Source: Candidatus Campylobacter infans
Lineage (GTDB): Bacteria > Campylobacterota > Campylobacteria > Campylobacterales > Campylobacteraceae
Direction of reading: 5' to 3'
DNA length: 33,912 nucleotides
Assembly: GCA_009827235.1 (NCBI GenBank)
Contig: SPMW01000017.1
Span: 1-33,912, forward strand
The position numbers were made by a program, and so were the translations under genes. A model generated the notes under the pieces. The model was not told the origin of the DNA. It was given only the letters and a program-made list of their open reading frames with translations, and searched no databases. Positions 1 through 7,853 of the stretch are shown here, one piece after another (the stretch's first letter is position 1; every line of letters begins with the position of its first letter).

Positions 1-39
1 TTTTTCCCACATTCGCAGTCTATATGAAATAAACTCATC

Positions 40-335
40 TTATTTCCCCATTATGGCATTATCTATAAAATCTCTTGAAACACTAATGCTAGTGCCACGA
101 AAGGCTATGACATATTCATTTGTTTCAGTGTTTTTAAACACAGTTCCACTAAAACCGCCACCATCCTCATTTGTTTGTTCCACTACTTGAAAACTAGAAT
201 TTGTGGTGTCGTTTGTGATTGTTTCACCTAAGTTAGGCAAATCATCTTTTTTATCTCCACCAACATTGCCATAACTAGCATTTGCTAGAAATGCTGAATT
301 TTTACTTCATTTAATGATATATTTTGATTTTTCAT
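40..335 (-). pseudogene. lipase-like protein (class 3 / Mbeg1-like), frameshifted and truncated
   Basis: Reading starts at ATG 335, with a Shine-Dalgarno AAAGGA just upstream. It gives MKNQNISLNEVK and then runs into a stop because the A tract holds five A where the related copy near 32410 has six. One added A restores a frame that continues NSAFLANASYGNVGG and on to FKNTETNEYVIAFRGT. The last part matches the N-terminal beta-strand region typical of class 3 lipase-like (DUF2974-type) proteins. The frame then stops at 40-42 after NAIMGK, before any GxSxG nucleophile elbow, so no catalytic centre is encoded here. The start lies one base after the stop of the membrane-protein gene, which suggests translational coupling. 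The remainder of a full lipase is not readable in the last 39 bases in any frame. It is probably a decayed gene. A phase-variable tract or a sequencing error at the A run remains possible. Confidence 0.6.
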
Positions 336-336
336 T

Positions 337-1026
337 TTATTTTCCTTTATTAAATTGCGGTAAATTTGAATATTCTACAAAATATTCAAATTTCGTTTTA
401 TATTGTTCTATGCTCCCCAAGCATCGCCCAACAAGATTGACACAGCCGCCCCAAAAACTCCGTTCACTCCAAGGTTTCCACATATATCCTACATATTTTT
501 TATCTCCTTTACAAGTAAAATCATCACAAGCAAAAATATTATATTTTGTATATTTAAAGTTAAGAAAATTCTTGCTTTCTTTTCGCTCAAAATTATCAAA
601 ATCTATATTATGCTTTCTACCAAAATTCTGCTTAGGATTTTCAATATACTCAAAATCATCATTAACTATTTCAAGCTTTACTGGCAAAAGATTTACTATT
701 ATTGTCTGTGGCACTTCAAGCTGCCAAGCATACACTAAAATACACGCGCTTGCTATTGCTAGCTTTAATTTTGTAAAATTTATAAAGTATTGCTTTCTTT
801 TAAGTATTAGTATGGATAAAATTATTACAGGCACGGCAAGAAATAACGCAGCCCCAAAACCAAAATATAAAATAAGCAAAGTAAAAATCGCATAAAAAAC
901 CAAAAAGCTTATTTTTACGCTAAGCCTTTTGCTAAGGCTTAGCACGCCAAAAAGCACATAAGCATACAAATAAGCAAACAAAACCCAATAAGACACAAAC
1001 ACAAGAATAATTATCAAAGCAATCAT
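337..1026 (-). CDS. membrane protein of unknown function (cassette copy A)
   Basis: This is a 229-residue protein that I do not recognise as a named family. The N-terminal half is hydrophobic, with likely helices near residues 3-27, 39-56, 58-75 and 88-101. It is followed by a soluble C-terminal domain of about 125 residues with several cysteines. The helix-to-domain junction reads WQLEVPQTI. The same junction (WQVEVPQKI) occurs in the 239-residue protein at 32456-33175, so the two are paralogues. The start is supported by AAAGGA upstream of the ATG. It is the first gene of a two-gene unit with the lipase remnant directly behind it. A role in protecting the cell from the lipase, or in its export, is an inference from gene order only. 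Confidence 0.65.
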   Translation of the reverse strand: MIALIIILVFVSYWVLFAYLYAYVLFGVLSLSKRLSVKISFLVFYAIFTLLILYFGFGAALFLAVPVIILSILILKRKQYFINFTKLKLAIASACILVYAWQLEVPQTIIVNLLPVKLEIVNDDFEYIENPKQNFGRKHNIDFDNFERKESKNFLNFKYTKYNIFACDDFTCKGDKKYVGYMWKPWSERSFWGGCVNLVGRCLGSIEQYKTKFEYFVEYSNLPQFNKGK

Positions 1027-1061
1027 AAAATAAAATTCCTTTAAAAAATTTTGTATTTTTA

Positions 1062-1067
1062 ATTATA
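1062..1067 (-). promoter_or_regulatory. -10 box TATAAT of cassette copy A
   Basis: TATAAT lies about 36 bases upstream of the membrane-protein ATG on the minus strand, followed by a short leader with AAAGGA. The surrounding bases (TTTTATAATTAAAAA) are the same in copy B, which supports it as the cassette promoter. A second TATAAT sits in the hairpin at 1268-1273 and would give a leader of about 240 bases. Confidence 0.45.
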
Positions 1068-1250
1068 AAATTTTAATTAATATTTTAAATAAGTCTTGTA
1101 AAAAAATCAATAGTTTTATGCTAAATTTATTTTTTTTATAAAAATATAATTACAATTTAAAATAAATAAAAATTTTATAAAATGCTTAAAATTTACAGAT
1201 TTAAATTAACTAGTAATGTTTTAAAAGTAAAATTTTATTTACTATCTTAA

Positions 1251-1278
1251 AGGTGTGTAGTTAGCTAATTATACACCT
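1251..1278 (+). other. conserved 28-base hairpin, copy A
   Basis: The arms AGGTGTGTAG and TTATACACCT pair along their whole length when read as plus-strand RNA, using two G-U pairs. On the minus strand the same positions would be A-C mismatches. A T-rich stretch follows on the plus side. It could be a terminator for plus-strand transcripts or a structured element. It is conserved exactly at 33442-33469. Confidence 0.6.
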
Positions 1279-1613
1279 ATATAAATTTTTTAATCGCATA
1301 AAAAATTTAATTTTTAACTTAAATATTTTTTTCTATCAAGTTCATAAAAATTTTATAGCGAGTTTATTGCTTTTTTATTATTAAATTTTTAAATTTAAGT
1401 AATTTTTATGATTTTAGAGAATTTAATTTATAAAACATTAAGTGTAAATTATATACTTGTTTTTCATTGCCAAAATTATAATTTAAAGCATTTTTATGTG
1501 AAATTTTCTTAAATTAATCAAAGATTTTTTGTAAAAAAATATACGATGAAATAAAAAGCTTTTCAAACGAGATTAAGGATTTTTCTTTATAATTATAAGA
1601 GTTTTTTGCGTTT
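1279..1613. other. AT-rich gene-free spacer
   Basis: I see no gene here. It is mostly A and T, with no sizeable reading frame and no clear repeats. It lies between the leader repeat and the restriction-modification operon. Only the plus-strand TATAAT at its right end is worth noting. Confidence 0.6.
1588..1593 (+). promoter_or_regulatory. -10 box TATAAT for the restriction-modification operon
   Basis: TATAAT on the plus strand would place the transcription start near 1600. It is the last good promoter sequence before the methylase gene, and no terminator lies between. Confidence 0.45.
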
Positions 1614-1670
1614 TTGCGCTATTTAATTCATGCTTTGACGCTAGGTAAATACATTAAAGGAACGCCACAA

Positions 1671-2699
1671 ATGCTAAATGCCATAAACGCCTTGCAAGAA
1701 GCGTCCTTATCATATTATGACAACTTTAAGCTAAATGATACTACTTTGAGGCTTAATAAAATGGTGGATTATCACGCGGTTGCAACAAGGGCGCGAAATC
1801 GAATTTTTATACAAAGTCCGTTAAACTACACAGGCTCAAAGTTTCGGCTACTTCCGCAGATTTTGCCCCTTTTTCCAAAAGATATAAGCGTAATGGTGGA
1901 TTTGTTTTGCGGTGGAGCAAGCGTTGGCGTAAATGTAAGGGCAAAAGAAATCATCTTAAACGACAAGCAAAAAGAGCTTGTAAGGATTTTAGAGCTTTTT
2001 AAAAGCCTAAGTTTTGACACGCTTTTTACGCAAATTTTAGGGCTTATCGATGAATTTTCGCTTTCAAATTCGGCTAAATTTGGTTATGGTTTTTATAAAT
2101 GCGACAGTGCAAAAGGGCTTTCAAGCTACAACAAAGCGGGCTTTTTGCGCCTTAAAAACACCTATAATGCCGACAAAGAAGCACTCAAACTCTTTGTGCT
2201 TATCATCTACGCCTTTAACAACCAAATCCGTTTTAACGCAAAGGGCGAATTTAACTTGCCTTGTGGCAAAAGAGACTTTAACGCTAAAATGCAAGATAAG
2301 CTCAAAGGCTTTACAAATGCCTTGCAAAGCAAGCACATAAGCCTTACAAGCCTTGATTTTCGCGCCTTTGACACGGACACTTTAGACAAGCAAAGCTTTG
2401 TGTATATCGACCCGCCTTATTTGCTTGGTGGTGCAACCTACAACGAAAACGGTGCTTGGGGCAAGAGTGATGAAAAGGATTTGTTTGAATTTATGCAAAT
2501 GCTTGATGCAAAAAATATCAAATTCGCCCTTTCAAATGTGCTTTTTCACAAGCAAAAAGAGCATAAAATGCTTAAAATTTGGCTTGATAAAAATCCAAAA
2601 TTTCACACGCATTTTTTAAATTTTTCTTATAAAAATTGCAACTATCAAACCAAACGAGAGCCTTCAAGCGAAGTGCTGATTACAAATTATGGGGTTTAA
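1671..2699 (+). CDS. D12-class (Dam-like) adenine-N6 DNA methyltransferase, first methylase of a type IIS system
   Basis: The protein methylates adenine in DNA using S-adenosylmethionine and would protect one strand of the site cut by the next gene. Counted from a possible TTG start at 1614 (361 residues), the conserved pieces are QSPLNYTGSK (67-76), motif I DLFCGGASVG (96-105), the Dam-like FNAKGEFNLPCG (207-218) and the catalytic motif IV DPPY (266-269). I place the start at ATG 1671 because TAAAGGA precedes it at good spacing; this gives 342 residues. TTG 1614 and ATG 1761 are alternatives. The enzyme family normally begins close to the QSPLNYTG motif, so about 47 extra N-terminal residues remain even with this start. 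The gene overlaps or abuts the endonuclease gene. The target is not readable from sequence, but Dam-like enzymes commonly modify GATC-containing sites. Confidence 0.88.
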   Translation: MLNAINALQEASLSYYDNFKLNDTTLRLNKMVDYHAVATRARNRIFIQSPLNYTGSKFRLLPQILPLFPKDISVMVDLFCGGASVGVNVRAKEIILNDKQKELVRILELFKSLSFDTLFTQILGLIDEFSLSNSAKFGYGFYKCDSAKGLSSYNKAGFLRLKNTYNADKEALKLFVLIIYAFNNQIRFNAKGEFNLPCGKRDFNAKMQDKLKGFTNALQSKHISLTSLDFRAFDTDTLDKQSFVYIDPPYLLGGATYNENGAWGKSDEKDLFEFMQMLDAKNIKFALSNVLFHKQKEHKMLKIWLDKNPKFHTHFLNFSYKNCNYQTKREPSSEVLITNYGV

Positions 2700-2700
2700 A

Positions 2701-4581
2701 ATGAGATATGATTATTTTGGCAATACGAGTTTGCGAGTAAAAAATCTGCTTTATAACTTTGAAACACAGCTGATTTTGTTTGAGGAACTTTTCGCAAATG
2801 CTGATGACAGCGATATTTGGAGTAATGATTCAGAGCTACAAATCCACTATTTAGAGCTTTTGAAATCTCACAATTTATTAGAATCTAAAAATAAAACTAC
2901 CGAGATTGGCACAAAGGATGCGAGAGTAAAATCTGCCCCGCTAGAGGATTTAAATCTAATCAAGCGAAAAGAAAAACTTATCACTTCGCAAGGTTACGAG
3001 CTGTTAACGCTCATCAAAAATCAATCCTACAAAATTAACAACGAATTTTTACAGATTGATTTGATTTCTTTATTTTTCTTAAAAGCGCAGTTAAATTTTG
3101 CCAAATCGCCAAATTTATTGCAAAAATATTTAGAAGTTTTTAGGGAATTTGATGGCGAAATGAGTATGGAAAATTTCGCATTTTTGCCTTTAATCAACAA
3201 TTTTGCAAGTGTAAAAGAATTTATCAACCACATAAAAAATCACACGCTTTTTGTCAATGTCGCAGATGTTACAAAGTTGAATAAATTTTTAGCCGACTTA
3301 GAAAAAGGTTCATTAAAGACAGATTATTTTAAAACCGCAAAAGGCGAATCTAGTGCTGTTAGCATTATAAACGCTTTGCAAAAAATCTTGTTGCCATTGC
3401 GTAAAAATGGAGATAAAAAATTACTACAAAATTTGGTATCTCCACAATGCGAGGCTGAATTTTTAAATTTTAAAAAGCTCTATTTGCCCTATATTAGCAA
3501 CGCTACAAAAAAAGATGATAAATTGCAAGAAGTTTATGATTTTATTTGTGCGGGGGATTTGAGAGAATTTGGCATAAGATTTTATGATTTGATTATGCGT
3601 TCGCGTTTGCAAGCAAATTTATATGATTATTGCGATTTGAATCGTAGATATTTGAATCTATCGGGGATTTTTGAATTTGAAAAAGACAAGGTTAGCTTAA
3701 ATCTTGTTTTTAAAATGATTTTAGCACATTCAAAGCGTAGTGAGATTTTGCAAAAAATCGTTACAAGCGAAATCTCACAAAACCTATTAAGCGAGTATTT
3801 TAACGATAGCGAATTTAGTGCGTTTTTTAAAAAATACGGCATTACAACTCAAAGTGATTTAGTGCATTATAAGCATAACGCCGACAAAGCAAAGCTAAAA
3901 AATCTCATCAATTCGCAATTTAGCCGAGATGATATTTTTGAGATTTTAAAACTTTTTGAGGATAGGAAAAACGATGCCTTAATCGCCAAAAAAACAACAA
4001 CAGAAGCTACAATTCCTACCATTTTTGAGTATATCATTGCTATTGCTTGGCACTATATTGATGATGAAAATTTAGATAGGATTTTGTGTGCTGGATTAAG
4101 CCTTGATTCAAATCTTTTGCCAAAAAGCCACGCTGTTGGCGGCGATGCGGATTTTAAATTTGATTATGATGACCACGCTTTGATGATAGAAGTAACGCTT
4201 ACTGAAAAAACCAACCAAAGACGAGCCGAAATGGAAAGCGTTTCAAGGCATTTGGGAAATCTTTTACTGAATTTAGATGGCGAAAAACAAAAAAAATCTT
4301 TTGGAATTTTTATCGCTCCATATTTGGATAAAAATGTGCTCAATGATTTTAGAAGTAGAATACATTGTTATTTTGAAAATGATGAAAAACACATTAAAGG
4401 AATGAAAATTTTACCCTTAAACACAAATGATATTGTTAAAATTTTAAAATCAGGACGCTCTTATGAAAGTTTAACAGCGGACTTTTATAGGCTTTTTGAA
4501 AGCACAAATGAATGGGGAAATCGCTGGTATAATAATGAAATTGCCCCTTTTATCAACTCTTTAAAGCAAATCAATGTTTAA
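2701..4581 (+). CDS. type IIS restriction endonuclease, AlwI/BstNBI family
   Basis: This is a large protein of 626 residues (630 if ATG 2689 is used). ATG 2701 has GGGG seven bases upstream, while 2689 lies inside the end of the methylase gene and has no Shine-Dalgarno. The family assignment rests on the C-terminal nuclease region (numbering from 2689): SHAVGGDADF, then D486 and E501 of IEVT, TNQRRAEMESVSRH, then IFIAPYLDKN. From memory, N.BstNBI has closely matching pieces at the same spacing: THAAGNQPDM, GEVTTSKG, EPVTRH and LFIAPEINKN. The family cuts a few bases outside a short asymmetric site (GGATC for AlwI, GAGTC for MlyI, PleI and BstNBI), and some members only nick. Which applies here cannot be read from the sequence. 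The N-terminal 400 residues should hold DNA recognition. It sits between two methylases, as expected for an asymmetric site. Confidence 0.88.
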   Translation: MRYDYFGNTSLRVKNLLYNFETQLILFEELFANADDSDIWSNDSELQIHYLELLKSHNLLESKNKTTEIGTKDARVKSAPLEDLNLIKRKEKLITSQGYELLTLIKNQSYKINNEFLQIDLISLFFLKAQLNFAKSPNLLQKYLEVFREFDGEMSMENFAFLPLINNFASVKEFINHIKNHTLFVNVADVTKLNKFLADLEKGSLKTDYFKTAKGESSAVSIINALQKILLPLRKNGDKKLLQNLVSPQCEAEFLNFKKLYLPYISNATKKDDKLQEVYDFICAGDLREFGIRFYDLIMRSRLQANLYDYCDLNRRYLNLSGIFEFEKDKVSLNLVFKMILAHSKRSEILQKIVTSEISQNLLSEYFNDSEFSAFFKKYGITTQSDLVHYKHNADKAKLKNLINSQFSRDDIFEILKLFEDRKNDALIAKKTTTEATIPTIFEYIIAIAWHYIDDENLDRILCAGLSLDSNLLPKSHAVGGDADFKFDYDDHALMIEVTLTEKTNQRRAEMESVSRHLGNLLLNLDGEKQKKSFGIFIAPYLDKNVLNDFRSRIHCYFENDEKHIKGMKILPLNTNDIVKILKSGRSYESLTADFYRLFESTNEWGNRWYNNEIAPFINSLKQINV

Positions 4582-5662
4582 ACTCCCATCACGCCGATAC
4601 ACAGGGGCTAAAACAAGGCTTTTAAGCCATATAGAAAGCGTTTTTTTAAAGCATTTAAACGCCTTTGATGAGACAAAAAATTTAAGTTTTTTTGATGTCT
4701 TTGCTGGCACGGGCGTAGTAAGCGAGCATTTTATGAAATGCTTTTCATCGCTTAAAGCGCAAGATAAACGCTTAAACGATAAAATCCACTTTTCACGCTT
4801 TTTGATAAATGATTTTTTGCATTCAAATTTCGCCATTTATCAAGGCTTTTTTGCTAAAATGCCTTTTGAAATGTCAAAACTTCAAGGCATTGTAAAAACT
4901 TACAAGGCTATAAATAAAAAAACATTAAGCGCAAATTATTACAGCAAGGCTTATGGCGGGCTTTTTTTCAGCGATAATGATGCTAAAATCATCGGGCAAA
5001 TACGAGATGATTTAGACACTCTTTTAAATGCTAGGCAAATCACGCAAAAAGAATTTTATGTGTTGCTTGCAAGCCTTATTTATAGCACTGATAGAGTGGC
5101 AAATACTGTGGGGCATTATGATGCTTACCGCAAAAATGCGCCCTTGTGCGATAGGTTTGAATTTGAGTTGATTGAGCCTGTTTGTGCAGATTTTGCTGTG
5201 GAAATTTTCAAAGAAGATGCTAATGTTTTGGCTAAAAATTTAGCCCAAACTGATGATAAAATCGACCTTGCTTTCATCGACCCGCCTTATAATTCTAGGC
5301 AGTATGCAAGGTTTTATCATTTGCTTGAAACGCTTGCTAAAAACGACAAGCCCCAACTCTACGGCATAGCAAAAAAGCCAACGCCTGAAAATGTGAGTTT
5401 ATATTGCAAAAGTGAAGCAAAAGAAGCATTTAGTAATTTAATAGCAAATCTTGCCAAATGTGCCAAAGTGTTGCTTGTAACTTACAACAATACCATTTCA
5501 GCAAATCCACGAAGCAACACAAGAATGAACGAGAGCCAGATCACGCAAATTTTGCAATCTCAGGGCATTACCCACAAATACGAATTTGATTTCAAGGCAT
5601 TCACTTCAGGCAAGACAAATTTTAGCAACCACAAAGAAATGATTTTTGTATGTGAAATTTAA
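4574..5662 (+). CDS. D12-class adenine-N6 DNA methyltransferase, second methylase of the type IIS system
   Basis: The 362-residue protein has RRYTGAK (7-13), motif I DVFAGTGVVS (41-50) and the catalytic DPPYNSRQY (236-244), all in the order of the D12 class. It is only distantly similar to the methylase upstream. Two different methylases around one endonuclease is the usual layout for systems with an asymmetric site, where each strand needs its own enzyme. Its ATG lies inside the end of the endonuclease gene (8-base overlap), so the three genes are one translationally coupled operon. No clear terminator follows. The next 213 bases are AT-rich, with a plus-strand TATAAT at 5677-5682. Confidence 0.9.
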   Translation: MFKLPSRRYTGAKTRLLSHIESVFLKHLNAFDETKNLSFFDVFAGTGVVSEHFMKCFSSLKAQDKRLNDKIHFSRFLINDFLHSNFAIYQGFFAKMPFEMSKLQGIVKTYKAINKKTLSANYYSKAYGGLFFSDNDAKIIGQIRDDLDTLLNARQITQKEFYVLLASLIYSTDRVANTVGHYDAYRKNAPLCDRFEFELIEPVCADFAVEIFKEDANVLAKNLAQTDDKIDLAFIDPPYNSRQYARFYHLLETLAKNDKPQLYGIAKKPTPENVSLYCKSEAKEAFSNLIANLAKCAKVLLVTYNNTISANPRSNTRMNESQITQILQSQGITHKYEFDFKAFTSGKTNFSNHKEMIFVCEI

Positions 5663-5875
5663 GCGTGATTTTACATTATAATACTGAAAAATTAAAATTT
5701 ATGCACAGCAAGCAAATTATATTAAAAAACCATCAAATGCTAGCTAAAGACAAAATCTAAGCAATACTTAAACCGCTACTAATTTTTAGAGTCAAATTTG
5801 CAAACGTACATCTTTTAAATTTTTTAAGATATATTAAAAGCTTTCTTAATCTTTATTTATATAATGTAACCTAAT

Positions 5876-6451
5876 TTAAATCTTAAATTTCAAACTCTTA
5901 ACATCAAAGTTTTCTAAATTATTTTCATTAAAACTTTTTAAATTTTTATCATTTAGATTTTCTAAAATCAAGTCTTTTTCTTGCTTTAAATTCAATAAAG
6001 TTTTTGCTAAATTTGTGCTAAAAATATCAAATATTTTTTCATCATTTTTTTCATAGTGTTTCTCGTTATATAATCTTGCAAGTTGTGAAAAATCTTTTAT
6101 TAAATCTAAGCAAGAATTATACAAAAATTTCAGCACCCAAGATAGCATATTTAATGCTTGAATTGTGTCTAATTCTTGGAGATTTATGTTTTCATACTTA
6201 GGGAATTTCATAAGTTTAGCTATTTGGTTGTAGTTGTATATTTTTAACATAAAAATTAGCTTTTTTTCAAATTCTAAACTCGGCAAGGAATTTTCAAGTG
6301 CGTATCTAAGCTTAGCGTATTCAGCTAAAAGCTCGTTATAATCATTAAAATTTTTACTATACACATTTGCTTCGTGCGTTAGCATTATGGCTTTAAGGGC
6401 TTTGTAAAACTCATTATCAAGCTCGGTTTTTGTTTCAACGCAGCCGTTCAT
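5876..6451 (-). CDS. hypothetical protein, third gene of the mobilization remnant
   Basis: This 191-residue protein is rich in Lys, Asn, Leu and Glu and is predicted to be mostly helical and soluble. I recognise no domain, signal peptide or membrane segment. Its ATG lies three bases after the stop that the relaxase frame would use if its 3' end were shifted by one base (TAG at 6455-6457). That spacing suggests it was translated together with the relaxase. It has no strong Shine-Dalgarno of its own. It may be an accessory or cargo gene of the former plasmid. Confidence 0.55.
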   Translation of the reverse strand: MNGCVETKTELDNEFYKALKAIMLTHEANVYSKNFNDYNELLAEYAKLRYALENSLPSLEFEKKLIFMLKIYNYNQIAKLMKFPKYENINLQELDTIQALNMLSWVLKFLYNSCLDLIKDFSQLARLYNEKHYEKNDEKIFDIFSTNLAKTLLNLKQEKDLILENLNDKNLKSFNENNLENFDVKSLKFKI

Positions 6452-6510
6452 AAACTAATTTACTTTGTCATTATTTTCATTTATTTGCTTAATTTTATTT
6501 ATAATTTTTT

Positions 6511-7323
6511 TCAAAAATCTTGCTTAGTTTTTAATTTAATTTCTTTAAGATTTTCATCATTTATTTTAGAATTTTTTTCTTGCTTTAATTCGTTTTCTAA
6601 AGCTAAAATTTTTTCATTTTTTGCTTCTTCATCTTTTAATTTTCTTTCATAAAATTCTTTCAATTCTTTGCTTTTATTTTTAGCGTTTTTTATCATAAGT
6701 TCATAAAAAGTTTTTTGCTCGGTTTTGCTGTTTTGTTCTTTTTGTTTTATGCTTGCTAACACTCTTGGCTCTATGCGTTTGGTTTTTGACTTTTTTACGC
6801 TTATGCTTCGGTGCATATTTAGCATTTTTGCCACATCGTCTTGTATTTGGCGAAGAATTTTTTGCCCGTTAAGGTATTTACCAAAATCTCTTTGGCGGTT
6901 TATACCACGCTCATCAAGGGCTACAAACTCCATATGTGCGTGCTCGTTTAAAGAAATTCCATTATTTTCATTTATATGCCCCTCATCCTTGTGGATGGCG
7001 ATTTAATAACACCTAATGCCATATTTTTGCTCTAAAAATTGCGCTAAATTTTCAAGCTCATTCATAGTTGTGCTTGATTTTATATTTAGCACAGCTGACC
7101 ACAAAAAGCTTTTTGCTTGGCATTTTTGCTTGGTTCTTTCAAAATAGGCTTTTTTGGCGTTTTGTATTAGCTCATCTCTTAGCTCATTTGCTTTTAGGGC
7201 GCAGCAATTTATCTCGATATTTTTTGCCCCTATCAAATAGCTTGGCACAAGGCTTCTGTCGTTGTGCCAAACTTGAAAATCGCTTTTTGTTTTTTTAAAA
7301 TTTATGCTTGAAATGTTTGACAT
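6511..7323 (-). pseudogene. plasmid mobilization relaxase (MobA/Pre-like), interrupted
   Basis: Two open pieces, 7323-7003 and 6933-6511, lie in the same reading frame. They are separated only by one TAA codon after YGIRCY. Reading through the stop gives IAIHKDEGHINENN and then LNEHAHMEFVALDERG. This is the relaxase metal-binding motif, with HxDE followed by HxH, as in Pre/MobV-type enzymes. A CAA-to-TAA change (Gln to stop) is the simplest explanation. The intact protein would nick oriT and lead transfer of a mobilizable plasmid. The C-terminal part is a charged coiled coil. Near its end a second lesion is likely, because one extra base at the T run at 6513-6518 would extend the frame to 6455. 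The motif lies downstream of the stop, so the N-terminal piece alone cannot act as a relaxase. Confidence 0.75.
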
Positions 7324-7592
7324 TATATTTTTTTACAAAGCTCGGCATTAATGATGCCAAAGAGTTCTTTTTTGCTTTTTAAGGCATTTCTTAGATTGCT
7401 TAGTTTATGGTTAATGCTACCAATTTCGCTATTTAGTTTATCGATGGATTTTGCGATTTTTTCACTATCGCGCCTTAGTTCGCTAAATTTTACACAGCTT
7501 TGTGCGTAGTATTCTTTTGGGTTTGATTTTTTTAGGCTATTTTGAGGCTTAGGGGTGCTTATTTTTTCATCGCTTTTTATAGGTTCGTTCAT
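7323..7592 (-). CDS. small mobilization accessory protein (MobB/MobC-like position)
   Basis: This is an 89-residue charged protein with a Pro/Lys/Ser-rich N-terminus (about 1-30) and a coiled coil over the rest (SINHKLSNLRNALKSKKE). Its stop overlaps the relaxase start as TAATG, a coupled arrangement usual for a relaxosome accessory protein just before the relaxase. AAAGGA lies upstream of the ATG. No specific family can be named from the sequence, so the role is inferred from position. Confidence 0.55.
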   Translation of the reverse strand: MNEPIKSDEKISTPKPQNSLKKSNPKEYYAQSCVKFSELRRDSEKIAKSIDKLNSEIGSINHKLSNLRNALKSKKELFGIINAELCKKI

Positions 7593-7691
7593 TTTAATCC
7601 TTTGTAATTTTAATATAAGTATTTTAGTTAAAATTTCTTAATCCAAACTTTACCAAATTACGATATATTCGCGTTTTGGAGAATTACAGAC

Positions 7692-7808
7692 ACTAAGAGT
7701 AACTAAGAGACAATTAAAGAAAAATTAAAAAAAATTTATATAATCACATTTTGTATTTTAAAATTACAAAAAATAAGAGCTATATTTTTAACCAATGTTT
7801 TAACCAAT
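7692..7808. repeat. short direct repeats upstream of the mobilization genes
   Basis: ACTAAGAG occurs at 7692-7699 and 7702-7709, and TTTTAACCAAT at 7786-7796 and 7798-7808. Such closely spaced short repeats resemble plasmid iterons or oriT accessory sites, and they lie where an oriT would be expected. They are too short to prove it. Confidence 0.3.
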
Positions 7809-7853
7809 ATTAGCAAAATTTAAATGAATATTGCGATATTTGAAAGTAATTTA

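Larger units (their letters stand above)
1038..1278. repeat. leader repeat, copy A (direct repeat of 33182-33469)
   Basis: About 240 bases upstream of the membrane-protein gene are nearly identical to 33182-33469, in the same orientation. The shared parts include the Shine-Dalgarno region, the -10 box, a long AT-rich stretch ending in ATTTACAG, the stretch ACTAGTAATGTTTTAAAAG, and a terminal hairpin. Copy A lacks about 47 bases that are present in copy B. High identity in non-coding DNA next to more diverged coding DNA is unusual. Confidence 0.85.

Noticed and set aside
314..895. 193-codon plus-strand open frame
   Set aside because: It is antisense to the membrane-protein gene, which has a Shine-Dalgarno, clear helices and a paralogue. 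The plus frame has no matching support.
5701..5760. 19-codon frame beginning MHSKQI, downstream of a TATAAT at 5677-5682
   Set aside because: It is very short, has no Shine-Dalgarno and shows no recognisable similarity. It could be chance.
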